A stretch of DNA of 64,000 bases from Neocallimastix lanati (nom. inval.) (lineage: Eukaryota > Neocallimastigomycota > Neocallimastigomycetes > Neocallimastigales > Neocallimastigaceae). Position numbers and translations under genes: made by a program. The stretch is from NCBI GenBank assembly GCA_016946835.1, contig JACVTC010000078.1, positions 253,501-317,500 on the forward strand, in the 5' to 3' direction. Below, piece by piece: positions 49,736 through 60,835 of the stretch. A model generated the notes under the pieces. That model ran no database searches. It had not been told where the DNA came from and worked only from the letters and a program-made list of their open reading frames with translations. Numbering within the stretch: the stretch's first letter is position 1; each line of letters begins with the position of its first letter.

Positions 49736-49741
<6 letters not shown>
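49423..49741. mobile_element. GC-richer insert, possible retroposon relic
   Basis: About 320 bases of mixed composition lie between an A run (49408-49422) and a T run (49741-49767). It includes TTAGTTAGTTTAGTTAGTAC and GGAGCGTCAGTTCATACTGA; the latter resembles the AAGAGCGTC...GTACTGA stretch of the tandem repeats just upstream. No reading frame persists. It may be a diverged member of the same repeat group. Confidence 0.45.
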
Positions 49742-49767
<26 letters not shown>

Positions 49768-50347
49768 CTGAAATTTATTTATACACTTAATTTTTTTTTT
49801 TTTTAAATATTAACTTTAAAAAAAAATATTAACTTTTTTTTTTTTTTTTTTCTTATTTTACTTAAATTGTTTTAAATATTATTATGTTTCAAATTGGACA
49901 AATAATATTTATTTATTTATTTATTTATTTTTTTATTTATTTATTTATATATATAATATAAAAAATATTCATGTAATTCATGTAATTAATAAAAAAATAA
50001 ATAAATAAAGATTAAAGTTTGCAATAATTGTATGGCTATAAATATATATATATATAGTTATTAACACATATTTACTAATAGTTATAAAAAAAATTATAGT
50101 TAATAGTAATAGTAATATAGAAAATAATCATAATCATAATAATAATACTGATGATAATTTTTTTTATTATATTTCATTATAGAATTTTAAACAATCCTTT
50201 TAAATAGTTTGGATCACTTTTATATATTACACAAACTTATTTACGTGATTATGCATTCTTTATATATAATGAATGTTAACTATCCACTTTTATTATTATA
50301 TTGAATATAAGTAAATATCAATATTTTAATATTTGTAATTATAATTA

Positions 50348-50383
<36 letters not shown>

Positions 50384-52058
50384 TGTAATAGTAATAGTAG
50401 TATAGAAAATAATAATAATAAGGATATTTTTTATGATATCTCATTATTGAACTTTCATCAAAGATAGGCTTATCTAATCTCAAAATTATTATACAAAATA
50501 ATAATTGTTTTTCATTTTAAAATTTTTACAGTTAAAATGATTGTATAATATAATCATTTTGGTAAAAAATTTTTTATATTATTAAAAATAATTTATAATA
50601 TAATAAAAATATATATAATCAATGCTTATATAATTATATACTTTAAAAATAATTTTTAATAAAACAAAAATATATATATATATATTCATATAAGTAAAGG
50701 ATATATTTTCAAAAGATTATTTATTTTTATATTATTTTAATAACAATAGCAATACTAAATAAGAATAAGAATAAGAATAATGATAATAATACTAATAATA
50801 ATTATTAATTTTTTTTAATTTTTTTTTTTTCCTTTTTTCTGATATGATCTTGGACGAGTGTAATCTTCATCATAAAAATTTCATTATTCTTAAAAAGTAT
50901 ATAATAATTATAAATAATAAAGATATAATAAAATATAGTTATATATAGTAAAATATAGTAAAAAAAAAATAGTAAAAATATAGTAAAGATATAGTAAAAA
51001 TATTGTAAAAATATAGTAAAAATATAGTAAAAAACAGTAAAAGGAAGTATTATTGTAAAACTTTTCACACCAGGCCTCATACATTCTTTTGGAAATTAAA
51101 AAATATATAATGATCTTATAAAATTATATTTAAAATATTTTTTTTTTTTTTTGTATATTGGTATATTTAATAATGCATATATATATATATCAATATATCT
51201 ATAATTTTTCATTTCATCAATTAATAATTAGAAAATTTTTTATTATTTATTTATTTATTTATTTTTAATTTTAATTTTTAAATTTTTTTTTTTTTTTTCA
51301 TTTTTTTTTATTAATAATTATATTTAACTTCTTTACATTATTTTTTAATTTATACTATTTATTATATATATAATATATATATTTATTTTTTTTAAAGTTG
51401 TATTCTACATTATAATAAATATTTTATAATAAAAAATTTGATTATTATTATTATTATTGTTAATAATTATTTAAATATAAAAAAAATAAGCAAAAAAAAA
51501 AAAAATTTTTTTTTTATTTATTTTAATTAAAATAATATAAATCTATGTTTTTTTTTTTTTTTGAAAAAATAATATTAAATTACTATAACATAATATGAAA
51601 TCTTAAAATAGGTTTATATGTTTTTTTTTATTCCGTTCTTTTTTTTTTATGAAATCCTAAAATAAGTATATATGTTTCATTTTATTCCGTTTTTTTTTTT
51701 TTTTATATAATTTATTGATGGTGATAAATAATTTTAATGAGTATAACAATTATATGTTTTATAATAATAATTTTTAAATAATAAAAATATAATTTAAAAT
51801 TTTTACTATTAAACTTTATATCAAATTCTATTACTTGGTTTTATTATTATATATTATATATATCTTATTTTTTATTATTCGTTATTATTATTATTTATTA
51901 TTTTGTTATTATTTATTATTATTTGTTAATTATATTTTATTATTTATTATTATTATTGTATAATTATTGGTAAATATAAATTTTTTAAAAAAAAAAATTA
52001 TTTAATCTTTTTTATTTTTATAAATTTATATATTTAATAAAGTTGAGATTATCTGTAC

Positions 52059-52090
<32 letters not shown>

Positions 52091-52713
52091 AAAAAACAAT
52101 CTAAAACACCTAATATAAAAAAAAATGTGGTATTATTGCTATAAAAAATTTTAAATTAATTATAATTTATTTAATTACTTTTTTTTTTTTTTTTATTTTT
52201 TTTTTTTAAAATTTTTTTTAATTTTTTTTCCTTTTTGTATCTAAAATAAATATATTTTTATATTTCAATAGAATATATTCAAAAAAAATTTTTTTTTTAT
52301 TTACTAAAATATTATATTTAGAAATTACTAATAAAAAATAAAAATAAAAATATTGGTTCTTCTAAATATTTTTATTATATATAAAATAAATTTTATAATG
52401 TATAATAAAAATAAAAATAAAAAATTATAATAAAAATAAATAATAAAAAAAAATATTGATTCTTCTAAATATTTTTATTATATATAAAATTAAATTTATA
52501 ATGTACCTATTAATTATCACCAAACTTTACTATAAGTTTTTCATATAAATTTTAAAATAATAATAATAATAATAAAAAAAAAAAAAAAAAAAAGATTTAA
52601 TAATTTAAATAATTTTCTTGACTTGGAATAAACTTTATTTAATAATATTTATGAGTTTCGAGGAGAAACGAAATGACTTCTAACACTTTCTCATTCATCC
52701 ATGATAACTCCCT
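49768..52713. other. AT-rich spacer with local duplications
   Basis: No gene is supported. The sequence holds homopolymers, (AAT)n at about 50348-50381, a diverged duplication (50101-50195 and 50386-50460), a roughly 60-base tandem duplication around ATGTTT...ATTCCGTT (51597-51695), and a roughly 105-base one around TTCTTCTAAATATTTTTATT (52350-52505). Confidence 0.5.
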
Positions 52714-52728
52714 ATGAATAGAAAAAAA

Positions 52729-53080
52729 AAAAAAAATATCATTCGAAATCTATATCAAAATTTCAAAAAAAAAAATATCATTCGAAATCTATATCAAAAT
52801 TTCAAAAAAAAAAATATCATTCGAAATCTATATCAAAATTTCAAAAAAAAAAATATCATTCGAAATCTATATCAAAATTTCAAAAAAAAAAATATCATTC
52901 GAAATCTATATCAAAATTTCAAAAAAAAAAATATCATTCGAAATCTATATCAAAATTTCAAAAAAAAAAATATCATTCGAAATCTATATCAAAATTTCAA
53001 AAAAAAAAATATCATTCGAAATCTATATCAAAATTTCAAAAAAAAAAATATCATTCGAAATCTATATCAAAATTTCTTCT
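52729..53080. repeat. 39-bp minisatellite, 9 units
   Basis: Nine almost identical units of ATATCATTCGAAATCTATAT followed by CAAAATTTC and an A9-10 tract. Because 39 is a multiple of three and the unit lacks stops in one plus-strand frame, it opens a 184-codon frame with the repeated peptide N-I-I-R-N-L-Y-Q-N-F-K-K-K. That frame has no other gene-like property. On the minus strand the unit nearest the LINE relic continues its coding frame (...M-I-S-H-R-R-N-F-D-I-D-F-E-stop), so the array probably grew from the tail of that element. Confidence 0.9.
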
Positions 53081-53085
53081 ATGAC

Positions 53086-53530
53086 TTATCATTTCGACGT
53101 CGACATCTCTTGGTAATGGTAGGTTTAATAATACACATAGATATTATTAATAAAACACCTTTTTTTCCACATACACACTCCCCTCTCCAAGCCGATCTTT
53201 ATGTCCTAGCAATAATAGGCTCTAAATCTAATAATGATTCATTGAAAGGTATTCTAAGATATGTATAATTGATTAATGCTCGGTAAATGGTTTATGCCAA
53301 GCTTAAAATGTAGGATTTTACAATAATAAAGTCTTGAAGAGAGTCTTGAAGGTACAAAGTTCTTTGGTTTAATAACAAGTGTAGCGCCTATTAAATGATT
53401 CCAAAAATCATTCCATTTTTAATACCCCTCAATCTTGAACTTTATTTAAAAGGCTTTTAAGAGAGAGTTTTGTAGAGTCCAACAAAAGCAATGTCATCAA
53501 CAAATAGACCACCACAGCACTTTTATAATT
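53086..53530 (-). pseudogene. decayed LINE reverse transcriptase, palm and thumb
   Basis: Reading the minus strand from 53530 downward, motifs occur in RT order but in different frames: G-L-F-V-D-D-I-A-F-V-G (the catalytic F-x-D-D box at 53493-53504), K-N-G-M-I-F-G-I-I near 53420, G-A-T-L-V-I-K-P at 53365-53388 and I-P-F-N-E-S-L-L-D-L-E-P-I-I-A at 53209-53253. This is the order seen in LINE RTs after the catalytic Asp pair. Frameshifts and stops between blocks show it is dead. Nothing upstream of the FVDD box remains. Confidence 0.8.
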
Positions 53531-54314
53531 AAATCATGGTTAATCTAGAAAAAAATATCAATCTTGTTGTATTTGTTTTGTTTTATTTTATATTCATTTT
53601 TCAAAATATAATTGCAAAAAAAAAAAAAAAAAATACTATTTATAATAGTACTTTAAATTTTTTTATCTTCTTTTTTTTTTTATCTTTTTATTTATTTATT
53701 TATTTATTCATTTATTTATCTTTTTGTTTATTTATTTATTTTTCTTTTATTTATATATATTTATTATATTATTAATCTTTTTTTATATATATATATATAT
53801 TGTTTTTATGTTATTTTTTTTCTTTTATAGATATTTATATTTTTTTTATTTTTTTTTTTTTTTATATTATTTTTTTTTTTATAAATTATATTTATATTTA
53901 TATCTTTTATTATTAAACATATATATAAATTTTTTGTTTATAGATAAATTTAATTAATATTTATCAAAAAAAAAAAAAAAAAAAAAATTGTGATTATTAT
54001 ATCTCTCACAAATAATGAAAATAAAAAAAATGGTTTTACTAAAATATATATTCAATATTTAAAAAATAATAATAATTCATATATATATATATATATATCG
54101 TTTTTAAAATCTTATTAAAAATACTATATGAAAAATATTATTATTTTTATTAAAGGGGATAATATTTATTTTATTTGTTTATCAATTTTTTTTTATTTCA
54201 TTTTTATTATTTGTAGTAAAAAAATATTTTTTGCTGTTGTTTTTAAATTTGTTACTTTTTTTTTTTCTTTTTTTTTTTTAATTTGACTATTAAACACTTT
54301 TATAAATATACACA

Positions 54315-54361
<47 letters not shown>

Positions 54362-54515
54362 TGTATATATATATATATTATTTAAAAATTTACATATAAT
54401 AATTCGGTAAAATAAAAAGCATTAATTTTTATTTATCTATTTTATTCTTTTTATATAAACAGTATAAATAAACATATTATCTTGTTTTTATCTTTATTAT
54501 GTTTTCTTTAATTGC

Positions 54516-54547
<32 letters not shown>

Positions 54548-54655
54548 TTCACTAATAAACATTAAATAAATCATTATAGTTTAATTAGATTTTTTTTTTT
54601 AAAAAAAAAAAAAGAAAATATATATTATTTTAATTTGTTTAGTTTTAATAAAAAA
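53531..54655. other. T-rich intergenic region
   Basis: Dominated by (TTTA)n (53689-53760), poly(T) and poly(A) runs (including 54318-54350) and (TA)n. Open frames here encode only Phe/Tyr/Leu runs. No gene. Confidence 0.6.
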
Positions 54656-56536
54656 TTAATTGCTTGATTGTGGTCTTTGCATTGGTGATCTTTGATAATA
54701 ATTTACTCTTGGTGATTGTTGTGGGTTTCTACCTTGAACTGGTGATTGTTGTGTATTTCTAACTTGAATTGGTGGTTGTTGTTGATTATTTATTAATTGA
54801 TTGATTGGTAAATTCTTTGGACTTTTATTCATATAATTAAAAGTTGGTGATCCAATTTGTGTTTGAATTGGATTCATATTTGGTGAGGATCCTCTTACAG
54901 CTGCTGGATTTGAAACTAATAATGGTTGTGGAGAGGTTCTACGTCCATTATTTACTGGATTTGAATACATTGAAGGAGGCTTTGAAAAACTATTTTGTGG
55001 AATATATTGATTTGCAGAAATAGATGGCGACTTATAACTACTACTGAAACTAGAATTTGAGCCACCATAGAAACTACTATTACCATCTGGGGACATAGAT
55101 GGAGTTGGATAAGCTGGAGCCATATTTGGAGTCTTCAAAGTAGAAGTATATGATTTGTCCTTTCCTTCTGATTCAACCTCTGGCTTCACTTCTGGTAAGG
55201 CTGGTAAAGTTTTTTCATAATATTTATGAAGTTGAACAACCTTACTAATACTATGAATCCATTCATCCTTTTCATCCTTAGTGTCACACTCAAATTCATA
55301 AACTTCTCTTGATTTACCATTATCTTTTGTTGTGGTTAGTTCAAAATTACGTACACCAGCATAAATTCCTGCCTTATGCACTTTAACATCCTTATCAATA
55401 ACATAATAAGTTATTAATTCAGCATCAGAACGATCTTCCTTGAAAGCATATAAACGATGAGTTGTTAAAGCATAAAACAAAGTCTTTTTCTTGTTAAGGA
55501 AAATATTAGTAACTACGGTTAATTTACCTCCCTTATGGAAATTATTAGAATTAACTAAATCTTTCATGTATTTCTTACCCTTTCCTTTTAAAATATCTGG
55601 ATCAAATTTCATATCAATTTCAGAAACATTAGCTAAGAAAGATTTAGTATCAGATAAGGATTCACTTATACTTTCATTTCCAGCACCAAAACTTCTAGCA
55701 TGTACCTCTAAATCAGCATTAAGATCAAAACTATTACTGATACTTGCTTTACTATAATCATTCTTTCCAGAATAATCACTATGATGTTTGTTATCTACTA
55801 TATAATTTCCATATTCATCAATATTTGGAATACTCATTTCGTTACAGAAAGTTGTACTTTCTGGAGAGAGGGCGTAAGAGTTACCACTTGGACTTCCAAA
55901 TACTGTTGAACTCGAAGGTAGTGATTGGAAATTTTGAGGTATTGAACTACCATAATTTCCACCAACGTATCTTGGAATATCAGTTTCATATGGTGATTCT
56001 AAATTTAAGGTATCATCTTCACTTGTAAAACTCTTTGAATTAACAATTTTTGGATTTTGTTGATTATAATAAGTATTAATATTTTGTGGAACTTGAGAAG
56101 CTCTAATATAATTAATTTTAGGTGAATTTAATTCAGTATCTCTTTCAGTATTTGGATAATAAGAAATTCTACCTCTACCACTATTAGAATCACTTCTAAC
56201 TCTATTAAAATTATTATTTTGAATTCGTAATTGTTGCGTACTATTATTCGGGTTGGTTAAACTTGAAGTACGTTGTTCACTCAATGATAAATTTGAAAAT
56301 TTATCAATAACATTAACAGGTATATTATTATTACTTGGTAATGAAAGTGGTGATGGTGAAATTTGATCATTTGGATTTGGAACTCTTTGTTCCTCAACTG
56401 GTTTTTGAATATCATTATCATTATTATTATTATATGGAGAAGAAAGAGAACCTGAGTTCTCATTTAATTCCTTTTCCATAACTTCTAATTTTGCATATAA
56501 ATTACGTAATATTGTTGGAGGAGTTGGATTACTCAT
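54656..56536 (-). CDS. PH-domain protein with disordered flanks
   Basis: A single-exon 626-residue frame. Residues 1-30 (L-R-N-L-Y-A-K-L-E-V-M-E-K-E-L) look like a short amphipathic helix. Residues 31-310 are Ser/Asn/Pro-rich and disordered. About 332-437 forms a pleckstrin-homology domain: K-G-G-K-L-T-V-V-T-N-I-F-L-N-K-K, L-F-Y-A-L-T-T-H-R-L-Y-A-F, then V-R-N-F-E-L-T-T, and the closing helix D-E-K-D-E-W-I-H-S-I-S-K-V with the invariant Trp (426). The remainder is Pro/Gln/Ser-rich with Q-Q-S-P repeats near the end. PH domains bind phosphoinositides or protein partners, so a membrane-associated signalling or scaffolding role is plausible. There is no catalytic domain and no specific orthologue was recognised. 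The start lies just after a T run in the flanking DNA. Confidence 0.88.
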   Translation of the reverse strand: MSNPTPPTILRNLYAKLEVMEKELNENSGSLSSPYNNNNDNDIQKPVEEQRVPNPNDQISPSPLSLPSNNNIPVNVIDKFSNLSLSEQRTSSLTNPNNSTQQLRIQNNNFNRVRSDSNSGRGRISYYPNTERDTELNSPKINYIRASQVPQNINTYYNQQNPKIVNSKSFTSEDDTLNLESPYETDIPRYVGGNYGSSIPQNFQSLPSSSTVFGSPSGNSYALSPESTTFCNEMSIPNIDEYGNYIVDNKHHSDYSGKNDYSKASISNSFDLNADLEVHARSFGAGNESISESLSDTKSFLANVSEIDMKFDPDILKGKGKKYMKDLVNSNNFHKGGKLTVVTNIFLNKKKTLFYALTTHRLYAFKEDRSDAELITYYVIDKDVKVHKAGIYAGVRNFELTTTKDNGKSREVYEFECDTKDEKDEWIHSISKVVQLHKYYEKTLPALPEVKPEVESEGKDKSYTSTLKTPNMAPAYPTPSMSPDGNSSFYGGSNSSFSSSYKSPSISANQYIPQNSFSKPPSMYSNPVNNGRRTSPQPLLVSNPAAVRGSSPNMNPIQTQIGSPTFNYMNKSPKNLPINQLINNQQQPPIQVRNTQQSPVQGRNPQQSPRVNYYQRSPMQRPQSSN

Positions 56537-57913
56537 TTTTTTTTTTTTTTTTTTTTCCCTTACCTTTTAATTTGAAATGTATAAATTTGTGTTATTATTA
56601 ATTGTTTTAAATATTTACAAGAAAGTTCAACAAAAATTTTATTTTATTTAGACTTTAGTATTAAAAATAAAAGTTTCTTTTTTTTTTTTTCTGTTGTTGT
56701 TAATACTCTACGTTTATATCAAAAGAAGAAAAAAGATATATTTAATTATTTATTATAATATTACTCTAAATTATATTACTACTTTTATAAAATTAATTTT
56801 ACAAATTTACTATATTTTATAGCTTTATATTAATTGAATTATTTATAATTTCATTTTTTTTTTTTTTTTTAACAAAAAAAATTTCCTTAAATTAAAATTA
56901 TTATGTAATATTTTGTTGTTCTAAAAATATAAATATATATTATTGAACTATAAATTTCTGCGAAAAAGTTATCTTTTGAAGTACTTTATTAAATAATTAT
57001 TAGTATTATTAGAACTTCACTTTTTCGAATTAATTATTTATATTAATTTATTATTTTTTTTTAATGTAACTCTTCTTCTCTAAGACTAAAGATACTTTAA
57101 AAAAAAAATGTTTTTTAAACACTTTATTAAATATTCCTTTCACTTTTATTTCTTTGAAGTCTTTGAAAAAAAAGAATAAAAAAAGTAAAAAAAAAAAAAA
57201 AAAGAAAAAAAATAGATTATATATAAAGAAAAATTAAAAATAATTATTAGCCAAATTAAATAATTCCAATAAATTATAATATATTCTTAATAAATAATAA
57301 AAAGAAAAGAAAAAATATAAATATATACATAAACTAATTAACAAAACTTTAATAATTAATAATAAAAACAATACTAAATATTATAATATTTCATAATATA
57401 TATTATGCACATATACATATATAAATAATACCTATAAAGTTGTATATATTAAAAGTAAATTATTTATTTCAATTTATATATTTGAATAAATATATAAAAA
57501 ATATATAAAAAATATAAAAAAATATAATATTATATGTTTTAAATGTATTGGAATATATTATATATATAATTAAAAAAGTTTAAATATAATTATAAAATTA
57601 CATTAATGATTTAAGTTTATATTTAACATAATTAAATTATTTAATTTATTTATTAATATAATAAGACCTATCTATAATATTTTAAAATATACTATAATAT
57701 ATTGTGTTTAATCTAAAAAATAAATTAGTATGTATTAATAAAAAGTATAATATATCAAAATAAAGTTTACAATATTATTACATTATGATTTAAATAATTT
57801 CATAGGTTTTAACAGGAAAAAAGAATGATTATTTATTGTTATTTATTAATATCAAAAATAAATATTGTAATTGATTAATAGTTTTTATTAATAGTTTTTT
57901 ATTTTTTTTTTTT

Positions 57914-57954
<41 letters not shown>

Positions 57955-58854
57955 TTATAAAGATTATTGAAATTTAAGGCATCATAGCTACAAATAATGA
58001 ATATAATAAAAAACAAGACTACACAGGATTTAACGATTTATATAATAAATTTTAATATTCATTAATTATATTTAATAATTATTTAATAGATATTTATTGA
58101 TTAATTCCTTTTCATTTAAATTTATTTATAAATATATTTATTCCTAAAATTATTTAATTTTAATTTTATTTTATTTTTGAATTGTGGATAATAAATGTAA
58201 ATATAAAGAAATAATAATTATATTAAAAAAATAATATCAATTATTTTATTAAAATATAAAAATATCTATTTATTCTTATATTCTAACAAAACATAAAAAC
58301 ATTGAAATATTATATTATCTTATGAATATAAAAAGTCACTCTTTTAACAAATGTATTTAATTTAATATAGTTTATATAACTAATTTTCCAATTTACCATC
58401 TAAAGAAATTTATAAATAAAATGACATTTTTTTTTTTTTTTCTATATAAAATTTTATTTATTTGCATTTTGTTTTTAAAATAAAAAATAAAAAATAAAAA
58501 AAGGAATAGAAAACTATATAATTTTATAATTAAATATTTTAATCTAACAATAACCATAACAAAATACCCTAAAATTAATTATATTGTTTTTATTCTTTAT
58601 TCTATTTTATTCTTTTTTTTTTTTCGATACTTTGTTCATGTTTATTAAATAAATATTAAATACATAATTATTAATGAGATTTAAAACTACGCAGGAGAAT
58701 AAGCTAAAAATTTGATTATAATTTTTTTTAGAAAAAAAGTTCTGAGATGTAAATGTATTTTAATCATATTAAGATGAATGTAATTAAAATCTATTTAAAC
58801 AATCACCTTTAATTATTATAATGATATAAATTATATATATATTTCTTAAAAAAT

Positions 58855-58891
<37 letters not shown>

Positions 58892-60415
58892 ATTATCTTT
58901 TTAATATAAATTTAAAACTGATTAAAATAAAAGATACACAAAATTATAATTAATTATTTTTTTTCTTGTTTAAATATAAAATACATTAAAAAAAAAAAAA
59001 GTTTCATCAATACAGCATAAACTGAAAGATATGACTTTCATATTTTCATAACAACATCTTCATTAATAGAAAAAAATATATATGTATTATTAAAGACATT
59101 TATATAAATAGTAATTCATATAGAATATACTTTATTAAAAAGAACTATCTTTGTCATTATTTTTTTTTTAATATTTTCAATATGACTAGGATTATTTATC
59201 CTTTCAAAAAATAAAAGAAAAATAAAAAGAAACCATAAGAATATGATACATAAGATATTATAATAAAACATATTAAATATATAAATTAAAATATATATAA
59301 ATAATAGTGAAATTAATTTTCTTATTTTAATTAGATTAAATTATTAATATAAAAGTTAAATATATTATTATTAGAGTTCTCATATATTATTAATAAAGTT
59401 CATATAAAAAACCTTAGTTTTATATGAAATAATTTTTTTATATTACTAATTAAATCAAATGATAATAAAATATTATTATTAATGTATGAATCATAGTATA
59501 AATATAATTATACATTTAATATATTCTAAATATATTTATAATATAATAATAATATACTTTTTTATTATATAATTGGTATTATTAAAATAATCTATATATT
59601 ATAATATGTTGCCAAATATTAGTCATTAAATATAATATATATATTATATATGTAATTAAATAAATTTAGGTTGAACCTCCCTTTGAATACAAACAAAAAG
59701 GAGATAAAATACAATATAAAAAAAATTAAAAAAAAAAAAAAAATTCTAAATTACATGAAAATCTTGGATTTCTAGGTTCAACCCTGTAAGTTGTACAAAC
59801 TAATATATCTAATATCATATCATAAGATTAAATATAAAGATTTCCTATTAGAGAATCCTTTTTAGGCAAATTTAAAGTATCACTTTTTATATTGAAAAAT
59901 CAAAAAAATAAAAAATATAAAATATAAAAATATATGCATATTATATATATTTGTATAAATATATAAATACACTTATATAGTAAAATTAGATGTATTACTT
60001 TTTAATGAGTTATATTAAACTAATTAATTTAATCAAACACATTACACTAATAGAAATGAAAGGTGAAGGAAATGATTAAATAATTAAATTAAATACTTAA
60101 AGATATATTTGCTTTACTTTATCAAATATAAAAGTCTACTTTTTATTTTTATTTTTACTTTTATTATTATTTTTAATTTCTTTTTAATTTTTATCATAAC
60201 TAATAATATCTATTCAGAATTAAAATAGTAGAATTATGTATCATAGTTTCTATAGTCAAAATTAAACTATAATATTTATGACAATTCGTCAAAAAAATAA
60301 AAATTCTTCCTATTCATAATTTTTTTTTATTTAAATGAATTATAATAATAAAATTTTTAGAAAATGCATACCAAAATATAAAAGTTAATAAAAATTGACA
60401 TAATTATTTTAGTGC

Positions 60416-60550
<135 letters not shown>

Positions 60551-60680
60551 TATTGTAATTTTTATTAATTATAACAATACAACAAAATAAAAAAAAAATT
60601 ATTAATATTAATATTATTATTATTATTATTATTTATTGTTATTTTTATTTATTATAATAATACAATAGAATAAAATCTTT

Positions 60681-60835
60681 TAAATTTAATGTATTATGCT
60701 ATATCAAATAATGCAACAATGCAAACTAACTTATATTAAATTTATGATATAGCATAATATATTAAATTTATATATTATGCTAAATCATAAATCATATAAT
60801 GCGATATTGCAAACTAACTTTAGTTTGCATTATTG
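60681..60835. repeat. foldback repeat with duplicated core
   Basis: 60681-60706 and 60745-60770 are inverted copies (26 bases, one mismatch) containing TTATGCTATATCA. The motif TGCAAACTAACTT occurs at about 60719 and again near 60807. At the second site it is followed by TAGTTTGCA, forming its own small hairpin. The layout suggests a miniature inverted-repeat element or its remnant. Confidence 0.75.

Noticed and set aside
50805-51080. 91-codon minus-strand frame
   Set aside because: Tyr/Phe/Ile repeats from an ATAGTAAAA-type tandem; not protein-like.
52714-53268. 184-codon plus-strand frame with nine identical 13-residue repeats
   Set aside because: The frame is explained by a 39-bp minisatellite and runs antisense through a dead LINE.
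53536-53957. Overlapping Phe/Tyr-rich plus-strand frames
   Set aside because: Composition follows (TTTA)n and poly(T) runs; no other coding signal.
59660-59790. Possible tRNA or snRNA around the AGGTTGAACC ... GGTTCAACC pair
   Set aside because: The inverted pair is only about 10 bases, separated by A runs; no cloverleaf, A box or acceptor stem could be drawn.
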